Assembly (NCBI GenBank): GCA_903825645.1
Contig: CAIKBL010000081.1
Coordinates: 1-64,000 of the forward strand
Length of the DNA stretch: 64,000 nt
Source of the DNA: an uncultured Pseudomonadota bacterium
Lineage (GTDB): Bacteria > Pseudomonadota > Gammaproteobacteria > Ga0077536
Direction: 5' to 3'
Below the pieces are notes generated by a model. That model saw only the letters and a program-made list of their open reading frames with translations. It did not search any database and had not been told where the DNA came from. A program made the translations under genes and the position numbers. How positions within the stretch are numbered: the stretch's first letter is position 1; each line of letters begins with the position of its first letter. This document shows positions 17,215-26,817 of this stretch, piece after piece.

Positions 17215-18189
17215 ATGGAATATTTCCCGCTCTTTCTGCGGCTGACTGGGCGCCCCGTACTCGTCGTGGGTGGCGGCGAGGTCGCCGCGCGGAAAATTAC
17301 CTTATTGCTCGCGGCTGGCGCAGACATAACGGTTGTCGCACCAATATTGTGCGGCGACATTAGCGCGCTCGCCCGCGCCGGACGCCTCACATCCGTGCTA
17401 ACAGAATTCGTGCCAACCCTGATCTATGGCCGGCAACTGGTCGTCGCGGCGACGGACGATGAGGCCATCAACAACCTCGTGGCCGACGCGGCGCGCGCCG
17501 CGGGGATCCTCGTCAATGTCGTGGACAATCCGCGGCTGTCGAGCTGCATTGTACCCGCCATTATCGATCGCGATCCCGTGTTGGTCGCGTGCTCGACCGG
17601 CGGAAGTGCGCCCGTGCTCGCCACCGAACTGCGGTCACAAATAGAAGTCCTGCTCCCGGCCCGTCTCGGCGAGCTCGCCGCGTTTGCTCGACGCCACCGT
17701 GAAAGCGTCAAAGCGGCCCAACCCAACCCGTCCGCAAGACGCGGATTCTGGCTCAACGTAGTGCGTGGCGACATTGCAGCAGCCGTACTTAACGGGGACT
17801 CGCTCCTCGCCGAAACACTGCTGGCTGCGCGACTGACGTGCCGGGGAAACGCGCAACCTAGGGGGAACTGCACGCTTTCGGCAACCACCCCCTCGGACCC
17901 TGACCAGATCAAACTCGGTCTGCTCAGGGCATTGTTTGGCGCGGATCTCATCGTTCATGACCACGACGTAGCTCCGCGGATCCTCACGTTAGGGCGACGG
18001 GATGCCCGCCGTCTCCCCTTGTCCGAGGCCCACTGCCCGGGTATTTTCAATGGCTCACGACTGCCTCTGTTACAAGCGGCGAGCCGGGAGGCGCAACGGG
18101 TGGTCTATTTATCCACCCAACCTGCACACTGGGTGAATGCGGTTGCCGAAAATCTGCGGGCAGTCGGCGTCTTGACTCAAGTCTGGTGA
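17215..18189 (+). CDS. Siroheme synthase N-terminal module with truncated methyltransferase domain
   Basis: 324 aa. Residues 1-150 are the precorrin-2 dehydrogenase/sirohydrochlorin ferrochelatase domain (PLFLRLTGRPVLVVGGGEVAARK; SCIVPAIIDRDPVLVACSTGG), then the CysG dimerisation region to about 205. The remainder recalls the start of the uroporphyrinogen-III methyltransferase domain (RALFGADLIVHDHDV, ILTLGRRDAR), but it stops after ~115 residues and lacks the VRLKGGDPFIFGRG region. CysG is about 457 aa, so the methyltransferase half is degenerate. It would make siroheme from precorrin-2, which the sulfite reductase CysI encoded at 51.5 kb needs; a separate SUMT would then be required. Confidence 0.88.
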   Translation: MEYFPLFLRLTGRPVLVVGGGEVAARKITLLLAAGADITVVAPILCGDISALARAGRLTSVLTEFVPTLIYGRQLVVAATDDEAINNLVADAARAAGILVNVVDNPRLSSCIVPAIIDRDPVLVACSTGGSAPVLATELRSQIEVLLPARLGELAAFARRHRESVKAAQPNPSARRGFWLNVVRGDIAAAVLNGDSLLAETLLAARLTCRGNAQPRGNCTLSATTPSDPDQIKLGLLRALFGADLIVHDHDVAPRILTLGRRDARRLPLSEAHCPGIFNGSRLPLLQAASREAQRVVYLSTQPAHWVNAVAENLRAVGVLTQVW

Positions 18190-18263
18190 AGCCCGTAAAT
18201 AGCGTGGCGCATGTGCGGCGGGATCCCCCGCAGGCCTGCTCGCAACCGAAACGGAGTGCCCGT

Positions 18264-19055
18264 ATGACCACGCCCCCCGAACCGCTTATTGCACCTCTCA
18301 TCCGTCATGATGAGGGCGGGATCACATCGCTCACGCTGAATCGTCCAGCGCGTTACAACACCCTCGACATGGAAACGATCGCGGCGCTGAACGACGCGTT
18401 GGCCCAGATTTCCGCCGATCCCGCCGTCCGTGTGGTCGTGCTCGGCAGTACCGGACGGGCTTTCAGTACAGGCCACAATTTAAAAGAAATGCGTGGTCGG
18501 CGAGAACCCGACTTTCTCCGCACGTTGCTCGCCGCGTGCGCCCGTATGATGCAGCGCATCACAACATTGCCACAGCCGGTCATCGCCAAGGTACAGGGGA
18601 TCGCCACAGCGGCGGGCTGCCAGCTGGTCGCGACCTGCGATCTCGCGATCGCGGCGCGAAGCGCTCAGTTTGCAACTTCCGGGATCAACTACGGCCTGTT
18701 TTGCGCCACCCCCGCGGTAGCGCTGTCGCGCACCATTGCCCGAAAACACGCGCTGGAAATGTTGTTTACGGGGGATTTCATCGATGCAGAAACCGCTGCC
18801 CGTATCGGGCTTATTAACCATGCGGTGGAAGACGCCGAACTGGAGACTGCGGTCTACGCGCTTGCGTCAAAAATTGCCCTAAAATCGACCTATGCCACGC
18901 GGCTCGGTAAAACCTCTTTTTATCAGCAGCTTGATCAACCCCTAGACGCTGCTTATCGGGGTGCCTCAGCGGCGCTGGTCGAGAACCTGCTCGCGCCTGA
19001 CGGACTTGAGGGCTTGGAAGCATTTGCCGAAAAACGCGAACCCCGATTTATCTAG
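18264..19055 (+). CDS. Enoyl-CoA hydratase/isomerase family protein (ECHDC3-like), catalytic Glu residues absent
   Basis: Crotonase-fold protein, 263 aa from the ATG preceded by CGGAG. The CoA/oxyanion elements are present (STGHNLKEM near residue 72; IATAAGCQLVATCDLAIAA near 113; FATSGINYGLFC near 135; RKHALEMLFTGDFI). Hydratases use two Glu residues, at the positions here occupied by Gln (GCQL) and by Gly (SGINYG), so classical hydration is not expected. The whole pattern resembles the ECHDC3 subgroup. It may be a hydrolase, an isomerase or a binding protein. It lies downstream of the siroheme gene and 96 bases before an acyl-CoA synthetase. Confidence 0.88.
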   Translation: MTTPPEPLIAPLIRHDEGGITSLTLNRPARYNTLDMETIAALNDALAQISADPAVRVVVLGSTGRAFSTGHNLKEMRGRREPDFLRTLLAACARMMQRITTLPQPVIAKVQGIATAAGCQLVATCDLAIAARSAQFATSGINYGLFCATPAVALSRTIARKHALEMLFTGDFIDAETAARIGLINHAVEDAELETAVYALASKIALKSTYATRLGKTSFYQQLDQPLDAAYRGASAALVENLLAPDGLEGLEAFAEKREPRFI

Positions 19056-19151
19056 AAAAACTGTCCGCTACCGCTGCCCCTGAGTATTTACCTCAAGATC
19101 TCCATGAGGCAGATGAGGTCGGACACTGTCTAAAATTCCAAGGATCTCCCG

Positions 19152-20822
19152 ATGACCGTTAATGTTTATGAGCTGGATCTCGATCGCTGCGCGGCAAACT
19201 ACACGCCGCTGTCCCCATTGTCTTTTATCGAACGCGCAGCGTCGGTGTATCCTGAAAGGACGGCGGTCGTCCACGGCGCCGTGCGTAGAACATGGGCGGA
19301 GACCTTTACGCGGTGTCGTCGGCTGAGTTCAGCCTTGGAACGTCGAGGATTCGGGCTTGGTGACACCATTGCCATCGTTGCAACTAATATCCCCGCCTTC
19401 TACGAGGCCCTGTTTGGCATCCCGGCAACCGGCGCCGTCATTAATCCCATCAATATCCGACTTGATGCGGATGCTATCGCTTTTGTCCTAGACCACGGCA
19501 ATGCTAAGGCCGTGCTCGTCGACGCTGAATTCGCGCCCGTCATGCGAGAAGCCCTGAAAAAATGTCGCAACACGCCCTTGGTGATAGACATCGCTGATCC
19601 AGCCGTGCCCACGGAGGCACGCTTGGGCGCGATTGAATACGAGGCATTGCTCGAGGAGGGCGATCCGGCAGCACCTTGGCGATTACCTGCCGATGAATGG
19701 CAGGCCTTAGCGCTCTGCTACACGTCCGGGACAACCGGGAACCCGAAAGGGGTCGTCTACCATCATCGGGGCGCCTATCTCAACGCGGTCAGCAACGTGC
19801 TCTGCTGGAGCATGCCGCTTAATCCGGTTTATCTCTGGACCCTACCGATGTTCCATTGCTGCGGGTGGTGCTTTCCATGGACGCTGGCACTGCAGGGCGG
19901 TACCAATATCTGTTTGCGCAGAATCGCAGCCCCTAATATCTATGCCGCTATCGACGAAGAGCGCGTCACGCATTTTTGTGGCGCACCGATCGTTCTGAAT
20001 TTCATCGTTAATGCGGCTGCAGCGGATAAGCGCCCGCTACGCGAAGTCGTCAATGTGATGACCGCAGGTGCGGCGCCGCCCGCCGCTATCATGGATGCGA
20101 TGGAGGACGCAGGTTTTAAGGTCATTCACACGTATGGGCTCACGGAAACCTATGGCCCTGCGGTATTCGGTGCGCCCCAGGAAAACTGGCCCAACCTGTC
20201 CCGGGAAGCGCGTGCCGCGCTGAAAATCCGCCAAGGCGTTCGCTACCCTGTGCTTGAAGGGCTCGACGTAGTTGATCCCGACACCTTGGAACCAGTTCCC
20301 CGGGATGGCGAAACCATCGGAGAAATTATGTTCCGGGGCAATGTGGTCATGCGGGGTTATCTGAAGAACGCCCCGGCGACGACCGAGGCCTTGGCCGATG
20401 GCTGGTTTCACTCGGGAGATTTGGGTGTGATGCATCCCGAGAATTACATCCAGATCAAAGATCGTTCAAAGGACATCATCATTTCCGGCGGTGAGAACAT
20501 CTCCTCCATTGAAGTAGAGGAAGTCCTCTATCGCCATCCCGCCGTCCTTGAAGCGGCCGTGGTCGCCCGACCAGACGATAAGTGGGGCGAAACACCCTGT
20601 GCTTTTGTGTGGTTAAAACCAGACGTTGCGCCCATCTCCGCGGCGGAATTAATCGCTTACTGCCGGGCACATATCGCCCACTTCAAAGCACCCCGTACGG
20701 TCCTATTCAGAGAACTACCGAAAACGTCCACCGGCAAGGTTCAAAAGTACAAGCTGCGAAAGATAGCCGAGGCGCTAGGCAGTCTGGCGCCGACAACGCA
20801 AACGCACACAGAATCAGACTAA
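19152..20822 (+). CDS. Acyl-CoA synthetase (AMP-forming, medium-chain/DmdB-like)
   Basis: 556 aa ANL-superfamily ligase. The P-loop is [19 protein letters not shown] (near residue 192). It is followed by [23 protein letters not shown] (near 328), [17 protein letters not shown], the hinge [14 protein letters not shown], and the catalytic Lys in [15 protein letters not shown]. The Cys/Trp-rich HCCGWC segment and overall layout are typical of the AlkK / methylmercaptopropionate-CoA ligase group acting on short to medium acids. It is distinct from the ligase in the minus-strand cluster. Its last 9 bases overlap the convergent carbonic anhydrase-like gene. Confidence 0.93.
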   Translation: MTVNVYELDLDRCAANYTPLSPLSFIERAASVYPERTAVVHGAVRRTWAETFTRCRRLSSALERRGFGLGDTIAIVATNIPAFYEALFGIPATGAVINPINIRLDADAIAFVLDHGNAKAVLVDAEFAPVMREALKKCRNTPLVIDIADPAVPTEARLGAIEYEALLEEGDPAAPWRLPADEWQALALCYTSGTTGNPKGVVYHHRGAYLNAVSNVLCWSMPLNPVYLWTLPMFHCCGWCFPWTLALQGGTNICLRRIAAPNIYAAIDEERVTHFCGAPIVLNFIVNAAAADKRPLREVVNVMTAGAAPPAAIMDAMEDAGFKVIHTYGLTETYGPAVFGAPQENWPNLSREARAALKIRQGVRYPVLEGLDVVDPDTLEPVPRDGETIGEIMFRGNVVMRGYLKNAPATTEALADGWFHSGDLGVMHPENYIQIKDRSKDIIISGGENISSIEVEEVLYRHPAVLEAAVVARPDDKWGETPCAFVWLKPDVAPISAAELIAYCRAHIAHFKAPRTVLFRELPKTSTGKVQKYKLRKIAEALGSLAPTTQTHTESD

Positions 20823-21350
20823 CTCGGCCTGGCCCTGCGCGACTAAACCCGTCTTGTAACGCTTAAAATTGGCGACGTAGTTCTCGGCGAGCCGCGTGAC
20901 ATGTGCGCGCTGCTCGTCGGTCAGCGTTCGGACCACTTTACCGGGCACGCCCATCACCAGACTACCGTCCGGGATTTCTTGTCCCTCCGTGATGAGCGTA
21001 CCCGCGCCAATCAGACAGTAACGGCCAATTTTGGCGCCATTCAACACGGTCGCATTGATACCCACGAGACTATGATCTCCAATCGTACAGCCATGGAGCG
21101 TCGCCTTGTGCCCAACGGTAACGTGGCTGCCGAGTGTGAGGGGATAGCCCGGATCGGTGTGCAGAACGGCAAGATCCTGGATATTCGTATGATCGCCTAC
21201 GATGATGGGTTCTCGATCGCCACGAATAACTGCTCCGAACCACACACTGGCGTTATGCTGCAGCAGAACCGATCCCAACACCGTCGCGCTCTCGGCGACC
21301 CAATAGTCGCCCTCGGCGCGAACGCGCCGTTCTTCCAGTTGATAAATCAT
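20814..21350 (-). CDS. Gamma carbonic anhydrase family protein (YrdA/PaaY-like)
   Basis: 178 aa left-handed beta-helix protein with hexapeptide repeats ([19 protein letters not shown], then [11 protein letters not shown], then [22 protein letters not shown]). The three metal-binding His positions are present in HTD, GHK and LHGC. The ATG giving [10 protein letters not shown] was chosen; ATGs at 21374 and 21392 are alternatives. Members hydrate CO2 or act as acyl-CoA thioesterases (PaaY). Near a biotin carboxylase cluster a bicarbonate-supplying role is attractive, but the gene follows leuD and points the other way from that cluster's neighbours. Confidence 0.9.
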   Translation of the reverse strand: MIYQLEERRVRAEGDYWVAESATVLGSVLLQHNASVWFGAVIRGDREPIIVGDHTNIQDLAVLHTDPGYPLTLGSHVTVGHKATLHGCTIGDHSLVGINATVLNGAKIGRYCLIGAGTLITEGQEIPDGSLVMGVPGKVVRTLTDEQRAHVTRLAENYVANFKRYKTGLVAQGQAELV

Positions 21351-21392
21351 GTCGGTCAGTCCTGCTGCTGCCATACGATAAGCTGCGCCCAA

Positions 21393-22037
21393 TCAAACAT
21401 CACTGAACAACCAGGGCGCCTCGACCTGCCGGCGGATCTCGTAGTCACGAATGACCTCGGCGCGCTGCAAGGTGATTCCGATGTCGTCGAGTCCGTTCAA
21501 CATCCGATGTTTCAGCCCCGCACTGTACTCGAAACTGAAGGACTCTCCGTTGGGCGAGACAACGCGCTGAGCGGCAAGATCGACCGTCAATTGGTAACCC
21601 GCCGTTGCCTTACAATCAGCAAAAAACTGATCAACTTCTGCCGCCGACAACGTGACGAGCAGCAAGCCGTTTTTCGCCGCGTTCCCATAGAAAATATCTG
21701 CAAAACTCGGTGCGATGATGGCCCGAATACCAAAATCAACTAAGGCCCACGGGGCGTGCTCGCGGGAGGATCCGCAGCCGAAATTTTCGCGCGCAAGTAG
21801 GATCTCAGCATGCCGATAGCGTGGCTGATTCAACACGAAATCGGGATTCACCGGTCGTCCATCGTTGGGCTTGTCCGGTGCGCCTTTATCCAGATACCGC
21901 CACTCGTCGAAAAGGTTGGGGCCGAAACCTGCGCGGTTTATCGATTTCAGAAATTGTTTCGGAATAATCGCGTCGGTATCAACATTTGAGCGGTCGATCG
22001 GCACCACGACACCCGTCAATGTGGTAAATGCATCCAT
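21393..22037 (-). CDS. leuD: 3-isopropylmalate dehydratase small subunit
   Basis: 214 aa swivel domain of isopropylmalate isomerase in leucine biosynthesis; partners LeuC to convert 2-isopropylmalate to 3-isopropylmalate. Signatures: [15 protein letters not shown] (near residue 20), [15 protein letters not shown] (near 85) and [15 protein letters not shown] (near 120). Length is normal. It begins 2 bases after the leuC stop, so it is co-translated. leuA and leuB are not in the window. Confidence 0.97.
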   Translation of the reverse strand: MDAFTTLTGVVVPIDRSNVDTDAIIPKQFLKSINRAGFGPNLFDEWRYLDKGAPDKPNDGRPVNPDFVLNQPRYRHAEILLARENFGCGSSREHAPWALVDFGIRAIIAPSFADIFYGNAAKNGLLLVTLSAAEVDQFFADCKATAGYQLTVDLAAQRVVSPNGESFSFEYSAGLKHRMLNGLDDIGITLQRAEVIRDYEIRRQVEAPWLFSDV

Positions 22038-22039
22038 GT

Positions 22040-23440
22040 TCAGAATCCTCGCACATCAACAAAATGTCCGGCGATACCGGCTGCGGCAGCCATCGCCGGT
22101 GACACCAGGTGGGTTCGACCCCCGTGGCCTTGGCGACCCTCAAAGTTGCGATTCGAGGTAGACGCGCAGCGCTCTCCAAACTCAAGTTGATCGGGGTTCA
22201 TGCCCAGACACATCGAGCAGCCCGGTTCACGCCACTCAAACCCGGCCGCCTGAAAAATCTTGTCGAGGCCTTCTTGTTCTGCCTGCCGCTTAATGAGTCC
22301 TGAACCCGGCACCACCAGCGCCAATTTAATATTCTTGGCCAGCTGCCTGCCGCGAATCACCGCGGCGGCCGCCCGCAAATCCTCTATGCGTGAATTCGTA
22401 CAGGAGCCGATGAATACCTTGTCTATCGCAATATCGGTCAACGGAGTGCCGGGTTTTAGTGCCATGTACTTGAGGGCATTTTCAAGCCCGATGCGTCGCG
22501 TCTCGTCGGTTTCTTGCGCTGGATTGGGCACGTTTCCGGTCACGGGCAAAACCATCTCGGGCGACGTTCCCCACGTGATCTGAGGCAGAATACTCGCGGC
22601 ATCGAAAATCACCGTCGTATCAAATGCCGCGCCGGGATCAGAACGTAATTCACGCCAGGCGTCTGCTGCGCGCGTCCAGAGCGCGCCCTTCGGCGCATAA
22701 GGACGGCCTTCGATGTAGCGGAGCGTCGTCTCGTCTACTGCGATCAGTCCGGCTCGCCCACCCGCTTCAATCGACATATTGCAGACCGTCAGTCGTTCTT
22801 CCATGGACAATGCCGAGATGGCTTCGCCGACGTATTCCATGGTGTGCCCCGTCGCGCCGGCGGTCCCAATGCGCCCGATAATAGCGAGGATCAAATCTTT
22901 CGCAGTTACGCCGAGTGGCAGACGACCGTTAACTTCGATTCGCATATTTTTCGCCTTACGCAGGACGAGGCACTGCGTGGCCATCACATGCTCGACCTCT
23001 GAGGTCCCAATACCGAAGGCCCAGGCACCAAGCGCCCCATTGGTCGCGGTATGAGAATCCCCGCACACAATGGTCATGCCCGGCAAACTCCATCCCTGCT
23101 CTGGTCCCGTCACATGGACGATACCTTGCCGGATATCCCCAACGTCGAAGTGGGTGATTTTGTGTTCGCGGCAATTTCGCGCCAGAGTTTCCAACTGAAG
23201 TTTCGCCACCGGATCCCGCACGTCATGCACATCCTTCGTGGGCACATTGTGATCGGAAACGGCGACAGTGGTCGCCGTCCGCCACAGTTTACGCCCAGCG
23301 AGATGCAATCCCTCGAACGCTTGTGGGGTGGTCACCTCATGAGCGATGTGACGATCGATGTAAATCAGTGCGGAGCCATCTTCATAGGCTTCGACGAGAT
23401 GACTATCCCAGAGTTTGTCGTAAAGTGTTCGCGGCTGCAT
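22040..23440 (-). CDS. leuC: 3-isopropylmalate dehydratase large subunit
   Basis: 466 aa aconitase-family subunit carrying the [4Fe-4S] cluster. Visible motifs: the substrate loop SDHNVPT near residue 62, [14 protein letters not shown] near 128, [17 protein letters not shown] near 345 with the first cluster Cys, and [11 protein letters not shown] near 406 with the other two Cys. The start is a canonical ATG with an MxxxTLYDKLW beginning. Forms the LeuCD heterodimer. About 1 kb without a confident gene lies upstream, so the promoter is presumably just before 23440. Confidence 0.97.
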   Translation of the reverse strand: MQPRTLYDKLWDSHLVEAYEDGSALIYIDRHIAHEVTTPQAFEGLHLAGRKLWRTATTVAVSDHNVPTKDVHDVRDPVAKLQLETLARNCREHKITHFDVGDIRQGIVHVTGPEQGWSLPGMTIVCGDSHTATNGALGAWAFGIGTSEVEHVMATQCLVLRKAKNMRIEVNGRLPLGVTAKDLILAIIGRIGTAGATGHTMEYVGEAISALSMEERLTVCNMSIEAGGRAGLIAVDETTLRYIEGRPYAPKGALWTRAADAWRELRSDPGAAFDTTVIFDAASILPQITWGTSPEMVLPVTGNVPNPAQETDETRRIGLENALKYMALKPGTPLTDIAIDKVFIGSCTNSRIEDLRAAAAVIRGRQLAKNIKLALVVPGSGLIKRQAEQEGLDKIFQAAGFEWREPGCSMCLGMNPDQLEFGERCASTSNRNFEGRQGHGGRTHLVSPAMAAAAGIAGHFVDVRGF

Positions 23441-23581
23441 GGAATCTCTGCTGCTTGATGGAGAACAAGGCGCTGATTCTAACAGGGTTAGTCGCCGTGT
23501 CCGTACGGCTCTGCGAACTTGGTCAAGATTAGCGAGGGGACTAAAACCGCGCCGCGAACTCAGGTTGGTCGGGGAGAGGCC

Positions 23582-23938
23582 TCAGGCGGCCACACTCACG
23601 TAAGCGCCGCGAGAGATCGACGTGGGCGCCCCTCCCATACTATGGATCAGGGCGGTCAGGAGTGTACTGGGCACTAAATAGGGATCATCGCGAAATTGGC
23701 TGAGGGTCTGCTGTAACCCGACGTAGCCAAGCGCGGCCGGGGTCGTTCCGGTCGACCGGCTGTCAGTCCGCGCCGCCGCCTTGTTCGGGGCGTCGCCTGA
23801 CAGGGTATGCGGATCTCTCTGCCCAGTCGTGCGGGATGATCCACTATTCGTCGCCCGTGCGGCGTCAAGTCGAGCCGTTCCCGAGGCATCGGTCTCGCGA
23901 GACATTAAAGGATCAGCGGAGAACTGCCGAAGTATCAT
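23582..23938 (-). CDS. Hypothetical protein (118 aa), weak
   Basis: An uninterrupted frame with a low-complexity Ser/Thr/Arg/Ala-rich first 70 residues and a more ordered last third (ALGYVGLQQTLSQFRDDPYLV, followed by LLTALIHSMGG). No family recognised, no signal peptide. The C-terminal part looks more protein-like than chance, but codon use is not decisive. It lies alone between leuC and the cyclase gene. Confidence 0.3.
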   Translation of the reverse strand: MILRQFSADPLMSRETDASGTARLDAARATNSGSSRTTGQRDPHTLSGDAPNKAAARTDSRSTGTTPAALGYVGLQQTLSQFRDDPYLVPSTLLTALIHSMGGAPTSISRGAYVSVAA

Positions 23939-24479
23939 CAGGCGCGGCCTTGCACCGCGACCGGCCGGTGCTGGTCGCTAACCGAAAGCAGTAATGCGCG
24001 CAGGCGGACCGACTCACGAGCCGGGCAGGCTCGGGCGCGTCGCGATTCGTCGAGCACCTTGGGTCTCCTGATCGTTAGTATCGCGCGAAGCAACTGAAGT
24101 GCATTCCCACGTCAACGCTCACGACGCGCGAACGCGGTCACTCCGTAATATTGAGGCACTATGACACATTTGGCCCGTTCGGGTATATCCACAAGCGACG
24201 GGCAACTCGCTAAGTGTCACCTAGTTGGCCCTTGCACAGGTATAGACCAGTCTCGCCGAACATCAAGCGGTTCGGGACACCCGATGGCCGCACTGGCGGG
24301 TTTCGATGTCGGCGTCCAAACACAAGAATCCGACCCGTCTTGGCCATCGAAATGTGGCCCGCCATTTGCCGATACTCGGCGGTTTCGTTTACTGTGCACT
24401 ACGCGCACGCACGATATCCACGGCCCACGACTGAGTGCTCGGGTAATGCCCCATTTTCAGGACCCTGATACCCGACCGC
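23939..24479. other. Intergenic region upstream of cyclase-FHA gene
   Basis: 541 bases in which I see no convincing gene, RNA or repeat. Frames on the plus strand at 24161-24487 translate to low-complexity, Ser/Arg/Pro-rich sequence with no domain-like pattern. No good Shine-Dalgarno precedes the cyclase ATG at 24480. Confidence 0.5.
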
Positions 24480-25382
24480 ATGAATAACCCCGCCCTCGCC
24501 ATTATGTTTGCCACCGTACACGGCGGGACCCGGTTTCAAGATGCGGCCGGTAGCCTGTCGGCCCGTGCACGGTCAGCAGACTGCCTGCGGGCGCTGACCG
24601 CCGTGGTCGAGCGTCATGAGGGCACCATCATCAAAACGATGGGGGATGAACTCATGTGCACGTTTCCGGCCGCCGAACGGGCAGTCCTCGCGGCCGGCGA
24701 AATGCAGGAAGCCGTCGAAGGCGAAGTCGTAGAGCAGCCGCCTGAACGTGGCGGCTCGCTCGCCATCCGGATCGGACTACACTTTGGTTCCGCCATCGTC
24801 GAAGGAGGCGACACCTTCGGAGACGCGGTCAACGTCGCTGCCCGTATGGGCGCGCTCGCCAAAACAGGCCAAATCATCACTACCCAAGCCGCTGTGGATG
24901 CGCTCTCCCCACTCTTGAGAGCGAATACCCGTTTTCTTGACCATGTACAAATTAAGGGTAAAAAAGACACGATGGATATCTATGAGGTGCTCTGGAAGCC
25001 CGCCGATATCACCCGGATGTCTTTTGCCGTCAGTACATTAACCCGAGATCTCCAATCGAGTGCAAAGTTGCGCTTTTCCTATGGTCCCAAAACCATCTTG
25101 ATGGACCGGGAGCGTTCCCAGGTCGTGCTCGGTCGTAGCAAAACGGCGGATTTGTCTCTGACCGAACCGCTGGCCTCTCGCCTGCACGCTAAAGTCGAAC
25201 AAAGGCGGGGCCGGTACGTCATCACCGATCAGAGCACCAATGGCACCTATGTCAAAACAGGTCGCGGGGAGGCTTATCTGCGACGGGAAGAAATGCGCTT
25301 GACCGGCAGTGGTCTAATCAGTGCAGGACGTTCGTTTTCAGATCAACCAAGCGACGTGGTGTACTACAGCATCGAGTTCTGA
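24480..25382 (+). CDS. Class III adenylate/guanylate cyclase-like domain with C-terminal FHA domain
   Basis: 300 aa. Residues 1-165 match a class III cyclase: GTIIKTMGDELMCTF (second metal Asp), GLHFGSAIVEGGDTFGDAVNVAARM (Asn and Arg for transition-state binding). The first metal-binding Asp, normally in MFADxxGST, is replaced: the sequence is MFATVHGGTRF. Residues 200-300 are an FHA domain (VLGRSKTADLSL, SRLHAKVE, DQSTNGTY) that binds phosphothreonine. It may be a low-activity or inactive cyclase used as a signalling scaffold. The protein is cytosolic, without membrane segments. Confidence 0.88.
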   Translation: MNNPALAIMFATVHGGTRFQDAAGSLSARARSADCLRALTAVVERHEGTIIKTMGDELMCTFPAAERAVLAAGEMQEAVEGEVVEQPPERGGSLAIRIGLHFGSAIVEGGDTFGDAVNVAARMGALAKTGQIITTQAAVDALSPLLRANTRFLDHVQIKGKKDTMDIYEVLWKPADITRMSFAVSTLTRDLQSSAKLRFSYGPKTILMDRERSQVVLGRSKTADLSLTEPLASRLHAKVEQRRGRYVITDQSTNGTYVKTGRGEAYLRREEMRLTGSGLISAGRSFSDQPSDVVYYSIEF

Positions 25383-25430
25383 TCCAAACGAGCGGTGTCA
25401 TCAAGCCGCCTCGGCTGGCATACTCTGTCC

Positions 25431-26135
25431 ATGAATTCGTCCTCTAATGCAGATCCCCGGGAGCTTCAGAAATTCGCGGCGATGGCCTCGGACTGGTGGG
25501 ATCCGAAGGGTCCCAGCGGCACACTTCACGACATCAACGCGTGCCGGCTGGACTTTATTACGCATCGCCATGCGTTGCACGGTACTCGAATCCTAGACGT
25601 CGGCTGCGGCGGGGGGATCCTGAGCGAAGCCTTGGCCCGCAAGGGTGCCTTGGTCACAGGCCTTGATGCGTCGCCCGAAGTCATTGCTGTCGCTCGCGAA
25701 CACGCGGAACTGAGCGGTTTGTCGATTACCTATGAGACACAAACCGCGGAGACTTTCGCCGCGCGTGGCGACAAGACCTTCGATTGCATCGTGTGCATGG
25801 AGCTGCTAGAACACGTTCCCGACCCCGAAATACTCCTCAAAGCGCTGCGCGATCTTGCACGACCCGGCACTGATCTGTTCCTGTCCACATTGAACCGAAC
25901 GCCGCAGGCCTATCTACACGCTATTCTGGGGGCAGAATACGTGCTGCGCTTGCTGCCCGTCGGCACGCATGATTATCGGCATTTCATTTCCCCAGCAGAG
26001 CTTGCTGCTTGGTTGCGCGGGAGTGATTTTCAGGTCCAGGAGATCTGCGGGATGCAATACAACCCGATCACCCGACGGGCCTGCCTGATCCCCATGCCCA
26101 AAGTTAACTATCTTGTGCATGCGCGACGTGGATGA
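25431..26135 (+). CDS. ubiG: Ubiquinone biosynthesis O-methyltransferase UbiG
   Basis: 234 aa class I SAM-dependent methyltransferase performing both O-methylations in ubiquinone synthesis. SAM motif I is LDVGCGGGILSEALA (near residue 52), the acidic motif GLDASPEV follows, and CMELLEHVPDP is motif post-I. The UbiG-specific FAAMASDWWDPKG start and TLNRTPQAY/HDYRHFISPAEL segments are present. The ATG at 25431 gives the family-length product; an in-frame start 12 codons earlier is less likely. It overlaps the following phosphatase gene. Confidence 0.96.
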   Translation: MNSSSNADPRELQKFAAMASDWWDPKGPSGTLHDINACRLDFITHRHALHGTRILDVGCGGGILSEALARKGALVTGLDASPEVIAVAREHAELSGLSITYETQTAETFAARGDKTFDCIVCMELLEHVPDPEILLKALRDLARPGTDLFLSTLNRTPQAYLHAILGAEYVLRLLPVGTHDYRHFISPAELAAWLRGSDFQVQEICGMQYNPITRRACLIPMPKVNYLVHARRG

Positions 26136-26817
26136 TGGTTGCTCACCGCTTGCGGTGCTGTTCGACCTAGACGGAACGTTGTTGGATACCGCGCGTGACT
26201 TGGCGGGTGCACTGAATAGCCTGCGCGCGGCCCACGGGCTTGTCGCGCTTCCTTTTACCGCCATCCGTCCCCTGATCACCCACGGCAGCGCCGCGCTGAT
26301 CCGCATAGGTTTCGAGCTGGCAACTGACGATCCCCGATTCGAACCGTTACGCCTACAATTCTTGACGGAATACCGTGCCCGTATCGCCGCGGAAACCTGT
26401 CCCTTTGAAGGCATCCCGGCATTGCTGGATTGGCTCCGCACACAGCGGATGCAGTGGGGCATCGTCACGAATAAACCCGCGTGGCTGACCGGACCGCTCG
26501 TGGCCCAACGGCCATTCACCCCCCCGCCGGCATGTGTAATCAGCGGCGACACCCTGCCCGTGCAAAAACCCGATCCGGCCCCTCTCCTCTATGCCGCGCA
26601 GACACTGGGCGTTGCCGCCAAAGATTGCCTTTATATTGGCGATGCTGCACGCGACGTCGAGGCGGGTCGTCGCGCCGGGATGCGCACATTAGTGGCGTGT
26701 TACGGCTATTTAAGTGATACCGACAAACCGGAAACATGGGGCGCAGATGGTTTATTGAATGCCCCCCTCGACCTCCGGGCCTGGCTTCAGCGCCAATGGC
26801 AAACCTTCGCAGGATGA
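26119..26817 (+). CDS. mupP: HAD-IA phosphatase, MupP-like (Gph family)
   Basis: 232 aa. HAD motifs: I VLFDLDGTLLDTARD (near residue 12, nucleophile Asp), II VTNKPAW, III KPDPAPLLYA, IV YIGDAARDVEAG. The gene directly after ubiG in pseudomonads is MupP, N-acetylmuramate-6-phosphate phosphatase of cell-wall recycling, and this product matches that context. A phosphoglycolate phosphatase (Gph) activity is the alternative. The start overlaps the ubiG end by 17 bases; a TTG two codons earlier is possible. Confidence 0.88.
   Translation: MRDVDDGCSPLAVLFDLDGTLLDTARDLAGALNSLRAAHGLVALPFTAIRPLITHGSAALIRIGFELATDDPRFEPLRLQFLTEYRARIAAETCPFEGIPALLDWLRTQRMQWGIVTNKPAWLTGPLVAQRPFTPPPACVISGDTLPVQKPDPAPLLYAAQTLGVAAKDCLYIGDAARDVEAGRRAGMRTLVACYGYLSDTDKPETWGADGLLNAPLDLRAWLQRQWQTFAG

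Noticed and set aside
24161..24487. Plus-strand open frame before the cyclase gene
   Set aside because: Ser/Arg/Pro-rich translation, no Shine-Dalgarno and no recognisable pattern; overlaps the cyclase start.
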